From the NCBI GenBank assembly GCA_030549335.1, contig JAUKPH010000018.1, positions 1,550,001-1,614,000 of the forward strand: 64,000 nt of DNA, read 5' to 3'. Made by a program: the position numbers and the translations under genes. Under the pieces are notes generated by a model. That model ran no database searches, was not told where the DNA came from, and saw nothing but the letters and a program-made list of their open reading frames with translations. The DNA is from Pontederia crassipes (lineage: Eukaryota > Streptophyta > Magnoliopsida > Commelinales > Pontederiaceae). Numbering within the stretch: the stretch's first letter is position 1; each line of letters starts with the position of its first letter. Positions 39,006 through 50,399 of this stretch are shown one piece after another.

Positions 39006-40208
39006 ATCAACATCCCCCTGCAGTGCTCGACGAAGCTGTACCTTTCCTGCTGACCGAGTAGTTCTATATAACCTGGCATTTTCTTCTGGCCTCAGCTTCA
39101 TGTACTAACAAGTGCAGCTCATGTACTAACAAGATTTTACCTATTAATAAAATAATATATTTTTAAAATAATAAATATATTTTTGATAAAATTTTCACAT
39201 TGAAATATTAAATGATACCCACTAAAACATTTTTTATCGATTCTTAAGTCAAATTATATGAAAACATATTAAAAATAAAAAAATATATTTAACTCATATA
39301 AATTAATTTTTATTATCATAAATATATTTTAAATTAATATTTAAATGATTATATTAATTATATGAGATCGGATAAGATTGTAAGATCGTATAATCAAAAT
39401 TAAGATCGTATTAAGATCTTATACATAAGATCCTCAAGATAAGATCGAAATCGGAAAGAGTCCGTAACATCGTAAAATCGTAAGATCTTAAGATTTAGAT
39501 CAAGATCTTGACAACTTCTGACTTTACAATAAAATGGTGAGATGTACTTTTATCATTTTTGAAAAGATTATACTCATGAACAGTAGATTTTTCAAAGATG
39601 AATAATTCCAATTTTTAATTGGAATTGTTTATTCATGGTTAAAATCCCCAAAAGAATATTCTACCAAAATAACCACTGCTTGGTATGCTATCTCTCAACC
39701 AAATAACGCCTAACCATTTGGCCATCTTCAACAGCAATAATCATTCCTCATTAGCAAGTTCCAAAACTTGCAAGTTGCATGTTCATTTTAAAACATTAAT
39801 TTGGCCAAATTTTATCCAAGTTCCATTTTGCACTGCGACTTCATTCAGCTTCGGTTAATGAAACAAAATTATTTTTGTAATTACTTATGACAAGACTAGA
39901 AGAATTGCCATTATTATATAGGATATAAAAATGACTTTTTTCGAAGAAAACTACGCAAAAAATTAATTATAATCATAGGACGAATGAGAAATAATTGTCT
40001 ATTAATATTGAGTATACCTAGAGGAAAATATGGCACAAGAGATATTTTGATACTTTTCATGTATGGTCTTTTAACCTTGACTGACTTTTATTTTGATCCT
40101 CCAATTTAAATTTGTAATCGAAAGATAAAGTTTGTATAATTTCCACGAGAAATCCCTTTTACCTTTGATTGTAAGTTTTTTTTATTTATTTCTGTGTTGA
40201 TGTGACTC

Positions 40209-40291
<83 letters not shown>

Positions 40292-40606
40292 GCTTAAATT
40301 CAAAGTATAATTTTCACATATGATTCATTAACTTTTTGATCGTTTCCATTATGGTAGCTAAACTTAAAATTATCAATAAAAGATCCTCAAAATTTATACA
40401 ATCTTCATCATAGGTCCATTTTACATAAGACCATTAGTTTTTTACAGTTTCAAAAGTTAATTGACGAGTGAAGCCTATAAAAAATATTGACTTATAGGAG
40501 AATCATAAAGACATGTAAGCATCTTAACCAATAAGTAAAAGTGTTTGATTCAATTAGAAAAATAAATATTTGACAATCGTTAAAAAAAAGAACTCCTTTA
40601 AAAATA
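39006..40606. other. GBSSI copy B 3' flank, repeats
   Basis: A 23-bp segment ending in tcatgtactaacaag is duplicated in tandem at about 39099-39133. AATAAA at about 39146 may serve in polyadenylation. 39361-39520 is rich in aagatcgtaa/taagatcttatac repeats and ends gatcttgacaactt, which resembles the end of the TIR element at 53429. No gene is seen. Confidence 0.5.
40209..40291. repeat. Microsatellite (ATA)n
   Basis: About 27 uninterrupted ATA/TAA units. Confidence 0.97.
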
Positions 40607-41112
40607 GGATTATTTCCGTAAACACTTTTCGCATCTAACATCACACACAAACTTACTCTTTTATATCCCTAAACTATCACGATTTTTTCATTTTAATCCT
40701 TCCGTCTACTTCTCTTATATTTTCCATTACTTTTATTTTTCTCATCTATGAAAAAACTAAATTACCCCTCCCTCCATAACACATCAAATAATAAATATAA
40801 AAAAATAAAAAAGAAAAGAATGGGAGAGGGTAATTTAATATTTTCATAAATGACAATTTTTTTTGTTTACCACTTAAAACCTTCTAGATATTTTTTAATT
40901 TTTTATATTTGTTATTTCATATTTTTCTAAATGGGTAATTTAGTCTTTTCATAAATGAAAAAAAATAAAAGTAACAAAAAAAGTAACAAAACTAGACGGA
41001 AGGAATAAAGTGAAAAAATTATGATAGTTTAATAATACAAAAAATAAGCTCGTAATTTAGAATTAGATGCAAAAAATCGCGATAGTTTAGAGAAGATTTA
41101 TGCAAATAATTC
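40607..41112. mobile_element. Mutator-like MITE with long inverted repeats, 506 bp
   Basis: Each half is an imperfect inverted copy of the other. 40660-40760 (aaactatcac..., taatccttccgtctact) pairs with 40935-41050 (agacggaaggaata, gatagttta). The ends are GGATTATTTCCGTAAA and, inward from the right, GAATTATTTGCATAAA. The perfect 9-bp duplication TTAAAAATA lies at 40598-40606 and 41113-41121. A 9-bp duplication with long TIRs is the Mutator-like pattern. There is no coding capacity. Confidence 0.75.
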
Positions 41113-41121
41113 TTAAAAATA

Positions 41122-42381
41122 AGATTGTCGGATGAGATATATGTGAAGAGAAAAGAGGGGAACATGAGGTGAAAATAGGGTTGATCGAAGTTGAATCTTC
41201 CGACATCTGAGCGCGACGAGTGAAGGTATAAGAACGATGATGGATCAATCTGTGCCCGTGCTCAAGTTGAGAAATGAATGGTTTATCAAGCATTCGTCTT
41301 TACTAACATATCATTCAATAAAAACAAATATATCATTCAATATATTTTATTGGCTTTGCTCATTAGTGAAATTGAAAATTTGATAATGTCAAGTAAAGGA
41401 GATTTCTGATACAAATTGTGTAAACTTTGAAGATCGTTGAAGAATTGAAATGAAAATCAATCAAAAATAAAATTTATAGTTTGAATTTAATCTCGTTATC
41501 TTTTACATTATCGTTAAAATCACGTCAGTACACAGAGAAGAAAAAAATTTACGGTCACGGGTGATGTCAAAATGAAAATCCGTTTAAGGCCTCATACGTG
41601 AAAATTACTCCAACAAATTAATGTAACACATCCATCTTGCTGGCCTATTTTAAAAACTGTAAACTATGTTTTATATGCATTACAATTAACCTAACATTAG
41701 ATTTATATTTCAGGCGTTCGATATCCTTATTAATTCAAATATACCCAACGTGGATTAACAATTGTGATAAAACCGTCTGTTTTTATTATTCTCATAAAAT
41801 ATCATTGCACGACTTCAGAAATTATTAGCTGCACATGTAACACAAATTAATTAATCTTCACATAAACCATTTTACTTTAATCCCCACTTTCACATTCCAA
41901 AACAATTATTGCAGCTAAACATGTCACTAAAAAACAACGATCTGATATCCAAAAATTCATTGAAGAGAAATCCAAGAAATAATTCTGGCTAAATTTTGAT
42001 AGCAAAAGCAAGAAGACAGAAGTTTTTATGAAGCCACGCATGCTTTTACTCAAATTAGTACATGAAGAGAAAACTGGAGCGAGTGATCCAAGATTTCAAC
42101 TAAATCAAATGATGATTTCTAAGATCCTTTGTATTGCCACTAACCACGGATTAACCTTCCTCATATGTTCTTTAGTGTTTTATACAGTAACTGATGGATG
42201 TTTCAGAGGGCCTTCTCTTGTGAAGTATGGTGGTGAATTTCACAATTCAAAGATAGTCATTGCCCTGCGACATTTGTTCCATATCGAATACTAGTCAAGA
42301 ATTACACCAAGGACAGCAAATATTAACAACTCTCACATAAATCAGCCTCAGGGAGCTGACATTTGAAATATCAAGATGCAT
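41122..42381. other. Intergenic DNA downstream of LPA2
   Basis: AT-rich with no recognised gene. The part near 42300-42381 is probably the LPA2 3' UTR. The 88-codon plus-strand frame at 42028-42294 has no recognisable feature. Confidence 0.5.
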
Positions 42382-45300
42382 TTAATTCTTCATTTTCTCA
42401 GCTTGCAAGTACTTGAATACTCCATAAGCAACTGTCCCACCGACAAACAAGAAGACTGTTGGTGTGAAGGAAGGGTAAAGAAACTTGACAAAAAAGCTAT
42501 CCCATTCTTCTGGCAAAAAACCTGCAAAAAGAAGCAAAGATTTATGTAATAACATGTAATAATATACAAGACATCGGAAGGATGGAAGATTCACAAATCA
42601 TCCATGAACTGTTAAAGTCGATTCATGTTCAGAGTATGACATAAGTAATACATTTTATAAGTGCATTAAGCTATCAAATACACTAGAAGAAAGAGTTACT
42701 GAGTCTGATATGAGATATCAATATATATTCTAACAGTCCTTTAATCAAAGTAGCAATAAAATGGAATCTGATTTAACATGTGTTTTATTTTGGTAATGTG
42801 CAACAATAGCATTTCGATATGTTGGAGATGTCTCAATAAACTTTCTTTGGTTGGAACTTGGAACTAACATGTTGTTTTCTGCTCCTTCTTCTTCAAAAAA
42901 AGAAAAAGAAAAAAGAAGCTGTGGCATCACTTATATATTATCACATTTAAGAAGCAATTGCAAACCATTGGGTTATTAGGCTACATAAACCCTGGTTGTC
43001 TAACATAAATGGCCCCAAGGGAACACTAGAACTACTTCAAACCTTAAGGGGTCGTTTGGTTGGGGAACCGGGCGGGAACCACGGCTTTATTCCGCCCGGT
43101 TCCGCCAAACACCGCCCCGGAATCCGATTCCGGGGCGGGAACAATGCTGGTGGAATCGGGGTCACGTGACCCTGATTCCACCACTCCGGTTCCACCTTTT
43201 TAACATGTTGTTTTCTTCTCCTTCAAAAAAAAAAAAAAGAAAAAAGAAGCTGTGGCATCACTTATATATTATCACATTTAAGACGCAATTGCAAACCATC
43301 GGGTTATTAGGCTACATAAACCCTGGTTGTCTAACATAAATGGCCCCAAGGGAACACTAGAACTACTTCAAACCTTAAGGGGTCGTTTGGTTGGGGAACC
43401 GGGCGGGAACCGCGGCTTTATTCCGCCCGGTTCCGCCAAACACCGCCCCGGAATCCGATTCCGGGGCGGGAACAATGCTGGTGGAATCGGGGTCACGTGA
43501 CCCTGATTCCACCACTCCGGTTCCACCTTTTTAACATGTTGTTTTCTTCTCCTTCTTCTTCAAAAAAAAAAAAAAGAAAAAAGAAGCTGTGGCGTCACTT
43601 ATATATTATCACATTTAAGAAGCAATTGCAAACCATCGGGTTATTAGGCTACATAAACCCTGGTTGTCTAACATAAATGGCCCCAAGGGAACACTAGAAC
43701 TACTTCAAACCTTAAGGGGTCGTGTGGTTGGGGAACCGGGCGGGAACCGCGGCTTTATTCCGCCCGGTTCCGCCAAACACCGCCCCGGAATCCGATTCCG
43801 GGGCAGGATCAATGCTGGTGGAATCGGGGTCACGTGACCACCGGAGGCTGCCCCTTTTTTTTGGTTTTGACTTCGATGTGATGTTTGCTTTTTTTTTTCA
43901 AAGTTCATTTTCTTTTTTCTTTTTCTTTTCTCTTCACACACTATCTTCACTAAAATAAATTATTTAATAGATATAAAATAATTTTAATAAGTGTTTAATA
44001 TAATAATATTTATTACCTATTTTTTCATTAAAAAATTTTAATATTTCATTAAATATAATTAATTTAAAAAATGATTTTTTATATTTAAATAATATAATTT
44101 TTAACAAAATTTTTCCCATAAAAAGTTTTTATTTTACAATTTTATTTTAATTATTAATAAAATTATACTTCATAATTATAATACAACAACAACAACAACA
44201 ACAAAGCCTTATCCCACTAGGTGGGGTCGGCTACATGGATCGACGCTTCGTTGATCCATGTTCATGAGATTCGACAGGATTTTACGCTGGCTGTCGGGGC
44301 CTAACACAACCCTCCTCCTTTATCCGGGCTTGGGACCGGCTATAAAACATAGGCGGAGTTTTCATAATTATAATAATCATTAATTCAAAACCCACCCAAA
44401 ATTCATCCATCACATCTACTTTTTCCCATCACATCAACCACCTTATTCTTCATCATCAAATTTCACTCCAACCAAACACACCCCGAACTAATCTGTCAAT
44501 TCAACTATGCACGGGGAACTTAAGAGGAACCGCGATTCTGTTTCCAAACGACCCCTAAGAAGATTACATCTTTGAACCCAAGATACATCTTGATGTTAAT
44601 TATCATGTATCATGCAAATGTCCCAATAAAGAGATGAAAATGTATCCTTGAAGTATCAAGTATAAATCCATCCCCGTTTAATGTACTTGTCAGAAAGTGA
44701 CTAGAAAATAAAAATGCCTCTCAAATGTGGATGAATTATACTTGGTGTCCATGGTAACTCTGCAAGCTTGAGATGTATATTTAACCCCCTTGTAAACTTC
44801 TGTGATGGCTATAAAGATCTATCATGCACTGTAGGTTAAATGACCTTGAGCGGCTTGCAATTAATTTCCAGAATTACAGCCATATTTTGTAATATTTCTC
44901 AAGGAATTGTCAATATCAGAAAGAGTGATGAAATAAAATGTGCAACTGAACAAACTTGCAAATATTTAATGTTCTTCCTCGATCCCCATGCACAAACTCT
45001 ATATAAGCACACACACTCAAATAGAAATCTTAACCAACACTACGACATATCAGGGACCATCGAGAAAGAAACTGATGTAATCTAACAACTACTCTCCTAT
45101 TTGTCTATGGAATCCTTTGTGTTCTCTACTTTATCAAAACTAAACTTGTTGCACAATAAACTAAAAGTTTCAGCAATTTCAATTTACACATCAAACAGTT
45201 GGCTATCACGCTCATAAAACACATTCTGGTGATCTAATCTAACGTTGATTGATTTAAATCCCTTTAGTGCATTATAATAGAATATTCCTTACTATAAAAT

Positions 45301-46630
45301 AACAATGAGCAACATAAATCCACCTGCGTATTTGTGAACACGTCATTCCTTGGACAAGAGAACTCGCTCAGATGCATCTTAACCATCAAATAAAAAGTAC
45401 CTCTTCTGTGTAGATGGTTTAGTGTTGCCACCCTAAACTTTCCGTATATAATTAGACTAGCTTTAATGCGTGGCAGTCATATATTTGTTATTGCCATTTG
45501 CATAGGTGCTACAACAACATCATATATTCATTAAATTATGCACCATCTTACATTAGTTGCCGCAAGTTCTGATTATAAATTGTATGTTTTGTTGAAACTT
45601 ATAAATTGAAATGCCATTCCTTTTCAGAGACTCTGTCTATATCATGCTCAAGACATCCCTAACACTATGTTTGGATTGAGGTGAATAGAAGGTAAAGAGG
45701 GGGAGGGGAAGGGAAAAAAAATTTCCCTTATTTGGATAAAATTTTAAAGGAGGAGAATGGAGGGGAATCTCCATTTTTTCCCCTCCATTCCCCTCCCAGG
45801 TGCTATTTTGTTTCAACCCCTCCTTTTGTGCTATTTTGTTTCAACCCCAGGTGGAAAAGTGCCCTTCCCTTTCCTCCCTTTTTCTTCCCCCTCATTTTCT
45901 TCCCTTCCCCTTAATGAGTGTTCAATCCGAGTGTTAGTCGTGTTTTCGCATTGTATGCAAAGAAACCATTTCTCCTAGATATTTCTAATTTTAAACACAC
46001 AAATAGAGGCAGAATGTTATCAGAGTTTTAAAAGTAAGTTTGTGTTATTGTTCGGAATCTCGTGTTTGACACACTTAAATTCACACAATTGACGAGACGC
46101 GACTCTGGAGGGACAAAGGCAGGTGAACCAAGCAGCAATCCAAAGGCTAAAATCTCACCTGAGGCGGCCAAGGCAATGCCCTCGATCAGAATGAGGCACC
46201 CAAGGCCCAGCCAAGTCAGGAGAAAGGCGCTCTCGTTGGCCGTCTCTTGCTGCGGCTGCTGATTTTGCTGTTGCTGCTGAGCCCCTTTGTCCTCGGAGAA
46301 GAGAAGAGAGTTGCCCTGGATGGGAGACCGCCTGACCACCTTCTTGCTTTTCTTCTTGCCGCTAGTCGCAGCGGCAACGGAGGAGTTGGCCGCAGCGCGA
46401 CCGAATCCCACGCCCTTGCCGTCGGCGGACTTCCTGGCACCGGCATCAGCTGCAGAGGATGCCGCCGGGAGTTCGTCGGGGTTTCGGCCATTTTCGGACG
46501 CCGGAGACGGCGAGGAGTCGGCCCGAGCGACCAGAACGGAGGCTGCTCGGGGGTGCTGGCGCAGAAGGGGTGGCGGGAGGAGGAAGAGAGGACGAAGGTG
46601 GTGGTGGTGGATTCGCAGAAGGGAGTCCAT
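42382..46630 (-). CDS. LPA2: Photosystem II assembly factor LPA2, chloroplastic
   Basis: Two exons on the minus strand, 46159-46630 and 42382-42521, encode 203 aa. The intron of 3637 bp has donor tcag/GTGAGA and acceptor TTGCAG/gttt, and the junction codon (g + gt) restores Gly in AASGFLPEEW. Arabidopsis LPA2 is a thylakoid protein that works with Alb3 in assembling the CP43 subunit into photosystem II. Residues 1 to about 40 are a Ser/Arg/Pro-rich transit peptide (MDSLLRIHHHHLRPL). A lysine-rich KKKSKKVVRR stretch and a Gln-rich run follow. Transmembrane segment 1 is about 134-157 (FLLTWLGLGCLILIEGIALA). The conserved FLPEEWDSFFVKFLYPSFTP follows, then segment 2 (about 172-192) and the tail YLQAEKMKN. 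A GTG six bases upstream is in frame, but ATG at 46630 is the natural start. The long intron is loaded with repeats. Confidence 0.9.
42868..43850. repeat. Three-unit tandem repeat (about 330 bp) in the LPA2 intron
   Basis: Units start at about 42868, 43204 and 43535. Each contains acatgttgttttct, an A-rich run, 'gaagctgtggc', 'aagggaacactagaac', then TAAGGGGTCGT and the GC-rich 'gggaaccgggcgggaacc' block up to 'tcacgtgacc'. Copies are nearly identical. Offsets of the GGGGTCGT start are 331 and 337 bp (43048, 43379, 43716). Each unit therefore joins one stretch of left flank to the first ~140 bp of a Harbinger-type MITE. Only the third unit runs on into the rest of the element. Confidence 0.9.
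43716..44555. mobile_element. PIF/Harbinger-type MITE, 840 bp, interrupted by a SINE
   Basis: The left end GGGGTCGTGTGG (GGGGTCGTTTGG in the two upstream tandem copies) is the inverse of the right end CCAAACGACCCC. TAA flanks both sides (43713-43715, 44556-44558), the 3-bp TWA duplication of Harbinger elements. After the left GC-rich block the inside is AT-rich. Removing the SINE and its extra target copy leaves about 650 bp. No transposase is encoded. It lies in the LPA2 intron. Confidence 0.8.
44184..44360 (-). mobile_element. SINE, Au-type, 177 bp
   Basis: Flanked by a perfect 15-bp duplication TTCATAATTATAATA (44169-44183 and 44361-44375). Read on the minus strand it has 'ggtcccaagcccggataaa-like' sequence, 'ggaggagggttgtgttaggc', 'gaatctcatgaacatggatc', 'gccgaccccacctagtggga' and ends 'aaggctttgttgttgttg'. 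This is the recognisable body and 3' end of the Au SINE family found across many angiosperms. The perfect duplication shows a fairly recent insertion into the Harbinger MITE. The family name is from memory. Confidence 0.85.
45663..45940. mobile_element. Possible MITE with GA-rich and CT-rich halves
   Basis: The segment starts ctaacactatgtttggattg, runs into a G/A-rich block (45695-45720), then a C/T-rich block (45775-45915), and ends caatccgagtgttag. The outer sequences are partial inverted copies (CTAACACT...GGATTG). The two halves pair as a stem. No clear target duplication was found. Confidence 0.4.
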
Positions 46631-47160
46631 GTCCACTCCACTCTTTTTATCTGCTCCCTCGTTGAGACGGATGGCCCTTTCTATTTTCTAACCCCTCCTT
46701 GAGTCTTCACAATGTTTTTTTAATAAATGGATTGAATTAATAGTCTCCGATTTTTTATTTATTGTCCATGATTTTAAATTAATTCGGCTAAAAATATAAA
46801 ACACTAAAATTTAATTCCTCATTAAAAGTATTTTCTAGTGTTAAATCTTAGTGTTTAATTAAATATATCTAAATAGATTCAATTTTATGTTAAAAAAATC
46901 TAAATAGATTCAGTTTTACTTTGCGCTAACCGCGAACTAATGGCCATCAGCGGAGGTTGGGCATATAGTTGTTGAAGTTTGCATCTACTCATTTTATCGG
47001 ATTAGGGAGATAGTTATTTATTTAATTAAATAATTAAACTCATCTAATTATAAAGCCATGTCCACGTTGGTCTTCATGTGCAGATGAGCGACATGCTCAT
47101 CTATTTATTATCATCTAGTTATCATCCATCTGTTTGTGCAAGGGAAGATGTCCTATAGAA
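46631..47160. other. LPA2 promoter and intergenic DNA
   Basis: This lies upstream of the minus-strand LPA2 gene. No clear TATA box was identified. The stretch holds AT-rich repeats (atctaaatagattcag twice, near 46867 and 46906). Confidence 0.4.
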
Positions 47161-48196
47161 ATACACTAAGGGAAAAGAGAATGTGCTCAGAGTCGTGCGA
47201 TTCCCATCAGACGATTGCATTTTTCTCTCCACCATAATCGTCCGATCCTGCATTTTACTTTATTTGGCCGTTCAGTCGATCGCGATCTTGCTGCTAGTGG
47301 AACTCTAAACCCTAACTCTCACCTGCCGGTAATGGAACTCGACATCTCACACGGCGACATCACACCGAGCGAGCAGCGACTGATCGACAGATGAAGGGCG
47401 AAGGATCAGCAACTGAGCGATGACCGACCGACCGGCGACCTAGCGACTGACGACCAAGCGAGCAACAACCTAGCAATCGGCGACCAAGCGAGCGAGTGAG
47501 CGGCGAGCGGCGACCGACTGAGCTTCAATGCCGAAGGCTGCATCAGCCTGCTGGATCTCAAGGAAACTACCTTTGAAGGACACTGACGATGAGCTGGAAG
47601 TATGATTCAAAACTTTTAATTTTGTGCATGATCCCTGGATTGCTGATAGATGTGTTATTATCCATTTGCTTTTTAATAAAAAGTTTTGAACTTTGGTTAA
47701 AATTTGTCCATCAGATGACTTGTTACGTGTGGTTCACATGAAGTCCTCCAATGTCAAAATTGAAGCCCCAAATGCAGCATGAAAAATAAATGTTTCTACG
47801 TTATAGCTGCGGAAGAATGTAACCATGTTTTTTTTAACTTCCTTTTTGGATGAGGACAATATATGGAAATGGAATCTTAAGCAGCTGATAGTTGTGTAGT
47901 ATGTAGATGCAGGGCCCTTTGACAGCACACGTGTATAGTAACATCGTGGTCATGCTAAAATTTGATTATTAATGCTTTTGTTTGGCATTTATTTGGTAGT
48001 GCATGTAGGTCTTCATTTTAGATTACTATCCATTTCATTTGCATTTATCATGGGCATGGTAAGAATCTGTAGGATCCAATTCAACTTTTCAATATATGAG
48101 TTATTGTTGCGTATTATATGATCCAATTCATTTGATCTCTATAATATCTTCTCAACTTTAACATCCTTGGTTGTTTAAGGTAAACAATTTAATCCA

Positions 48197-48280
48197 CTGA
48201 TATGTGAATGTGGAGAAGTGGCGTGTATCAAGATTTCATTGACCAATAAAAACTCCGGTCGAAGATTTTATGGCTGGTGC
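48197..48280 (+). pseudogene. GRF-type zinc-finger fragment
   Basis: The plus-strand frame reads ICECGEVACIKISLTNKN followed by SGRRFYGWC. The CxCG start, the S.T..N.GRRFYG core and the closing Cys are the pattern of the zf-GRF domain (usually CxCG...NPGRRFYxC), here with one residue extra before the last Cys. The frame continues to 48436 without similarity I recognise. An AG acceptor-like site lies just upstream. It sits within the Mutator-like element, so it is either captured host sequence or an element-borne gene piece. Confidence 0.55.
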
Positions 48281-48859
48281 TACTTGTGTTCTTGGTGTAA
48301 TGGTTATAGTAATTGCTCCAAAATCTTCATTCCAGACATTTCTCTGGCTCATAGTAATTGTTCATATCTGTGTGGCTTGGCATGTACTGTACTTGAAGAA
48401 ATCTTTAAAAAGTTGTGTAACCTGATGACTCTTTAAGCCTATGACAAGTCATCTACATATGCATGCCTCGACGCCTTATTAAGGTATATTTCTAGCACTT
48501 AACAATCGAGCTAGGCACTGATGGATCTACACTAGTCCAAGTGGAACATAGATCAGACAAAGAAATCGACTTGAATGATGAAATTTGTCTTGGACTCAAA
48601 CACATGCACATGAATCGATCTCATTCGTAGCCAAACAAAAAGATAAGCGAGTATGAAGGAAGAGACGCACAAAAATCAATAATCAACTAGCCGCAAGAAA
48701 ATTAATGACGTTCCCTTGAGATCGAAGATAAAACATGAAAAGATACACCAATTAAAAATCGAAATAAACTCAAAGAATATTCATGTAAGTGACACAATTT
48801 GCCATTAATGTGTTGGAGAAATTATAGCATCAATAAAATCATGCACAATTAAGTATATC

Positions 48860-49140
48860 AAACTTCAGACTTCTTTCTACAGGAGGGAGAATAATCCAAA
48901 CTTCAGACTTCTTTCACAAGTAGTATATTTGACTTCTTTCACAAGAAGTATATCAGACTTCTTTCTTCAGACTTCATACTTCAGACGTCTTTCTTCAGTC
49001 TTCTTTCTACATGAGGGAGACTTCTTTCTTCAGACTTCAGACTTCAGACTTCTTTCTACCCGAGGGAGACTTCTTTCTTCATACTTCAGACTTCTTTCTA
49101 CATGAGGGAGACTTCTTTCTTCAAACTTCTTTCTTCTCTG
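48860..49140. repeat. Irregular array of cttcagacttctttct units
   Basis: About 280 bp made of variants of acttcagacttctttct, some followed by 'acatgagggaga' spacers (49004, 49096). Unit length varies, so this is a higher-order irregular minisatellite. Confidence 0.85.
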
Positions 49141-49410
49141 TATCAAAAGTCATTCCGAGACACGATTTATTAATTTCATATGACTTTTGATGCTCCTGCC
49201 CATCGATTGCATAGCCTCATTCATAGTTTCCTTAATATTGAGTATCTCTTCATCCATGTCTTACTAAAACCAATAAGGAAATAAGGCAAATGACATATGT
49301 TCAACTTAATTGAGCAATGTATCAAAATAGTTATCATGAACTAGAGTGCAATTCAGAAGAGAAGAAATTTCCCTGCATAACCAAATGAAATAATCATTAT
49401 AAACTCAAAT

Positions 49411-49830
49411 GACAACAGCCATGAGAAAGGGGCTAGCCGAGCACGATGCAAAAAATGTAGGGTTTTTTCTGGAGATGTTACCTCACCATCGAACGATGAA
49501 GGGCGAACGGATGCTTGCGACGCGCAATGTACTCATGATTGCTGCTGAGTTCTACTGCAATAAATGAGAGTGAGAACGGGCCAGCCGCACACGATGCAGA
49601 AAATGTAAGGTTTTTTCATGGGATATTACGTTATCGACAAATGATGAAGGGCGAACGAATGTCAGCTTTCTGCAATGTACCCGTGGTCGTCGTTGACTTC
49701 TGCTGCAACTCATGAGAGCAGCCATGAGAAAGGGGGCAGTCGCGCGATGCATAAAATGTAGGTTTTTTTTGTCGGGATGTTACCTCACTGTCGAACGATG
49801 AAGGGCGAAGGTGAGGTGCAACCAAAGGAG
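49411..49830. repeat. Three degenerate tandem copies of a ~155-bp unit
   Basis: Units begin near 49411, 49562 and 49716. Each contains 'gagaa(a/c)gggg', 'cgatgca.aaaatgta.ggttttttt', 'gttac', and 'gatgaagggcgaa'. Apparent open frames on the minus strand repeat with the unit and are not genes. Confidence 0.75.
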
Positions 49831-50129
49831 CAACCTAGTCACCATTGAAGGTTGATCTCACAGTCTTCGGAGCAGCCAAAGGAGTCGATAGAGAAGCACA
49901 CGAGCAGATCGTGCATAGTGGAATTGATTGTGCATATGGGAGAGAGAAAGTAGAATGCACTGCTGTGGAGGTTGATTGTGCACCGTGGGATTCCATCTGA
50001 CGGCCATGGAGGATAAAAAAAATTAAAACAAGGTTGTGCATTGTCCAATGGAAATCACACGACTCTGAGCGTGCTAAGCAGCTTGCTTAGCGAAAATGCT
50101 AAGAGGGGCCTCTTTTTCCATACACACAG

Positions 50130-50368
50130 AATTTATTATAAAATATTGTAAAAAAGGGGACATATCCTATATAATCACTACCAATGAATTTATTCATTTT
50201 TTACATAAAAAATATTAAAAAAAGGTATCATAAATTCGTTTGTAGATTTTTTTTTGTTTATCAAAGCGATCTAGTTTTTTTTATGATGTTTGAAAGTTAT
50301 TTTACAAAACTAGTAAATAATATAATATACATTATATTATTTTATTATATTCTACATTGCTCTGTGTA

Positions 50369-50399
<31 letters not shown>

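Larger units (their letters stand above)
47171..50119. mobile_element. Mutator-like TIR element, 2949 bp, possible Pack-MULE
   Basis: The left end GGAAAAGAG...GCTCAGAGTCGTGCGATT matches, inverted, the right end GGAAAAAGAG...GCTCAGAGTCGTGTGATT. The right TIR is longer by about 45 bp, so the left has a deletion. Flanks ATACACTAAG (47161-47170) and ATACACACAG (50120-50129) agree at 8 of 10, a plausible worn 10-bp duplication. The inside holds a GA/GC-rich tract of 'gcgaccgagcgag' type (47360-47525), a GRF zinc-finger fragment (48197-48280), a 'cttcagacttctttct' array and three copies of a ~155-bp repeat. No MULE transposase is seen, so it would be non-autonomous. Confidence 0.55.

Noticed and set aside
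39361-39520. Full TIR element related to the one at 53429
   Set aside because: Only one end (gatcttgacaactt) resembles the TIR; no matching opposite end or target duplication was found.
42028-42294. 88-codon plus-strand frame
   Set aside because: It lies next to the LPA2 3' end on the opposite strand, with no motif, no homologous second copy and no promoter evidence.
46216-46702. Plus-strand and alternative minus-strand frames over LPA2 exon 1
   Set aside because: They are antisense or shifted shadows of the LPA2 coding exon.
48860-49140. CRISPR-like array
   Set aside because: The repeats are irregular, of simple sequence and without unique spacers of constant length; this is a eukaryotic minisatellite.
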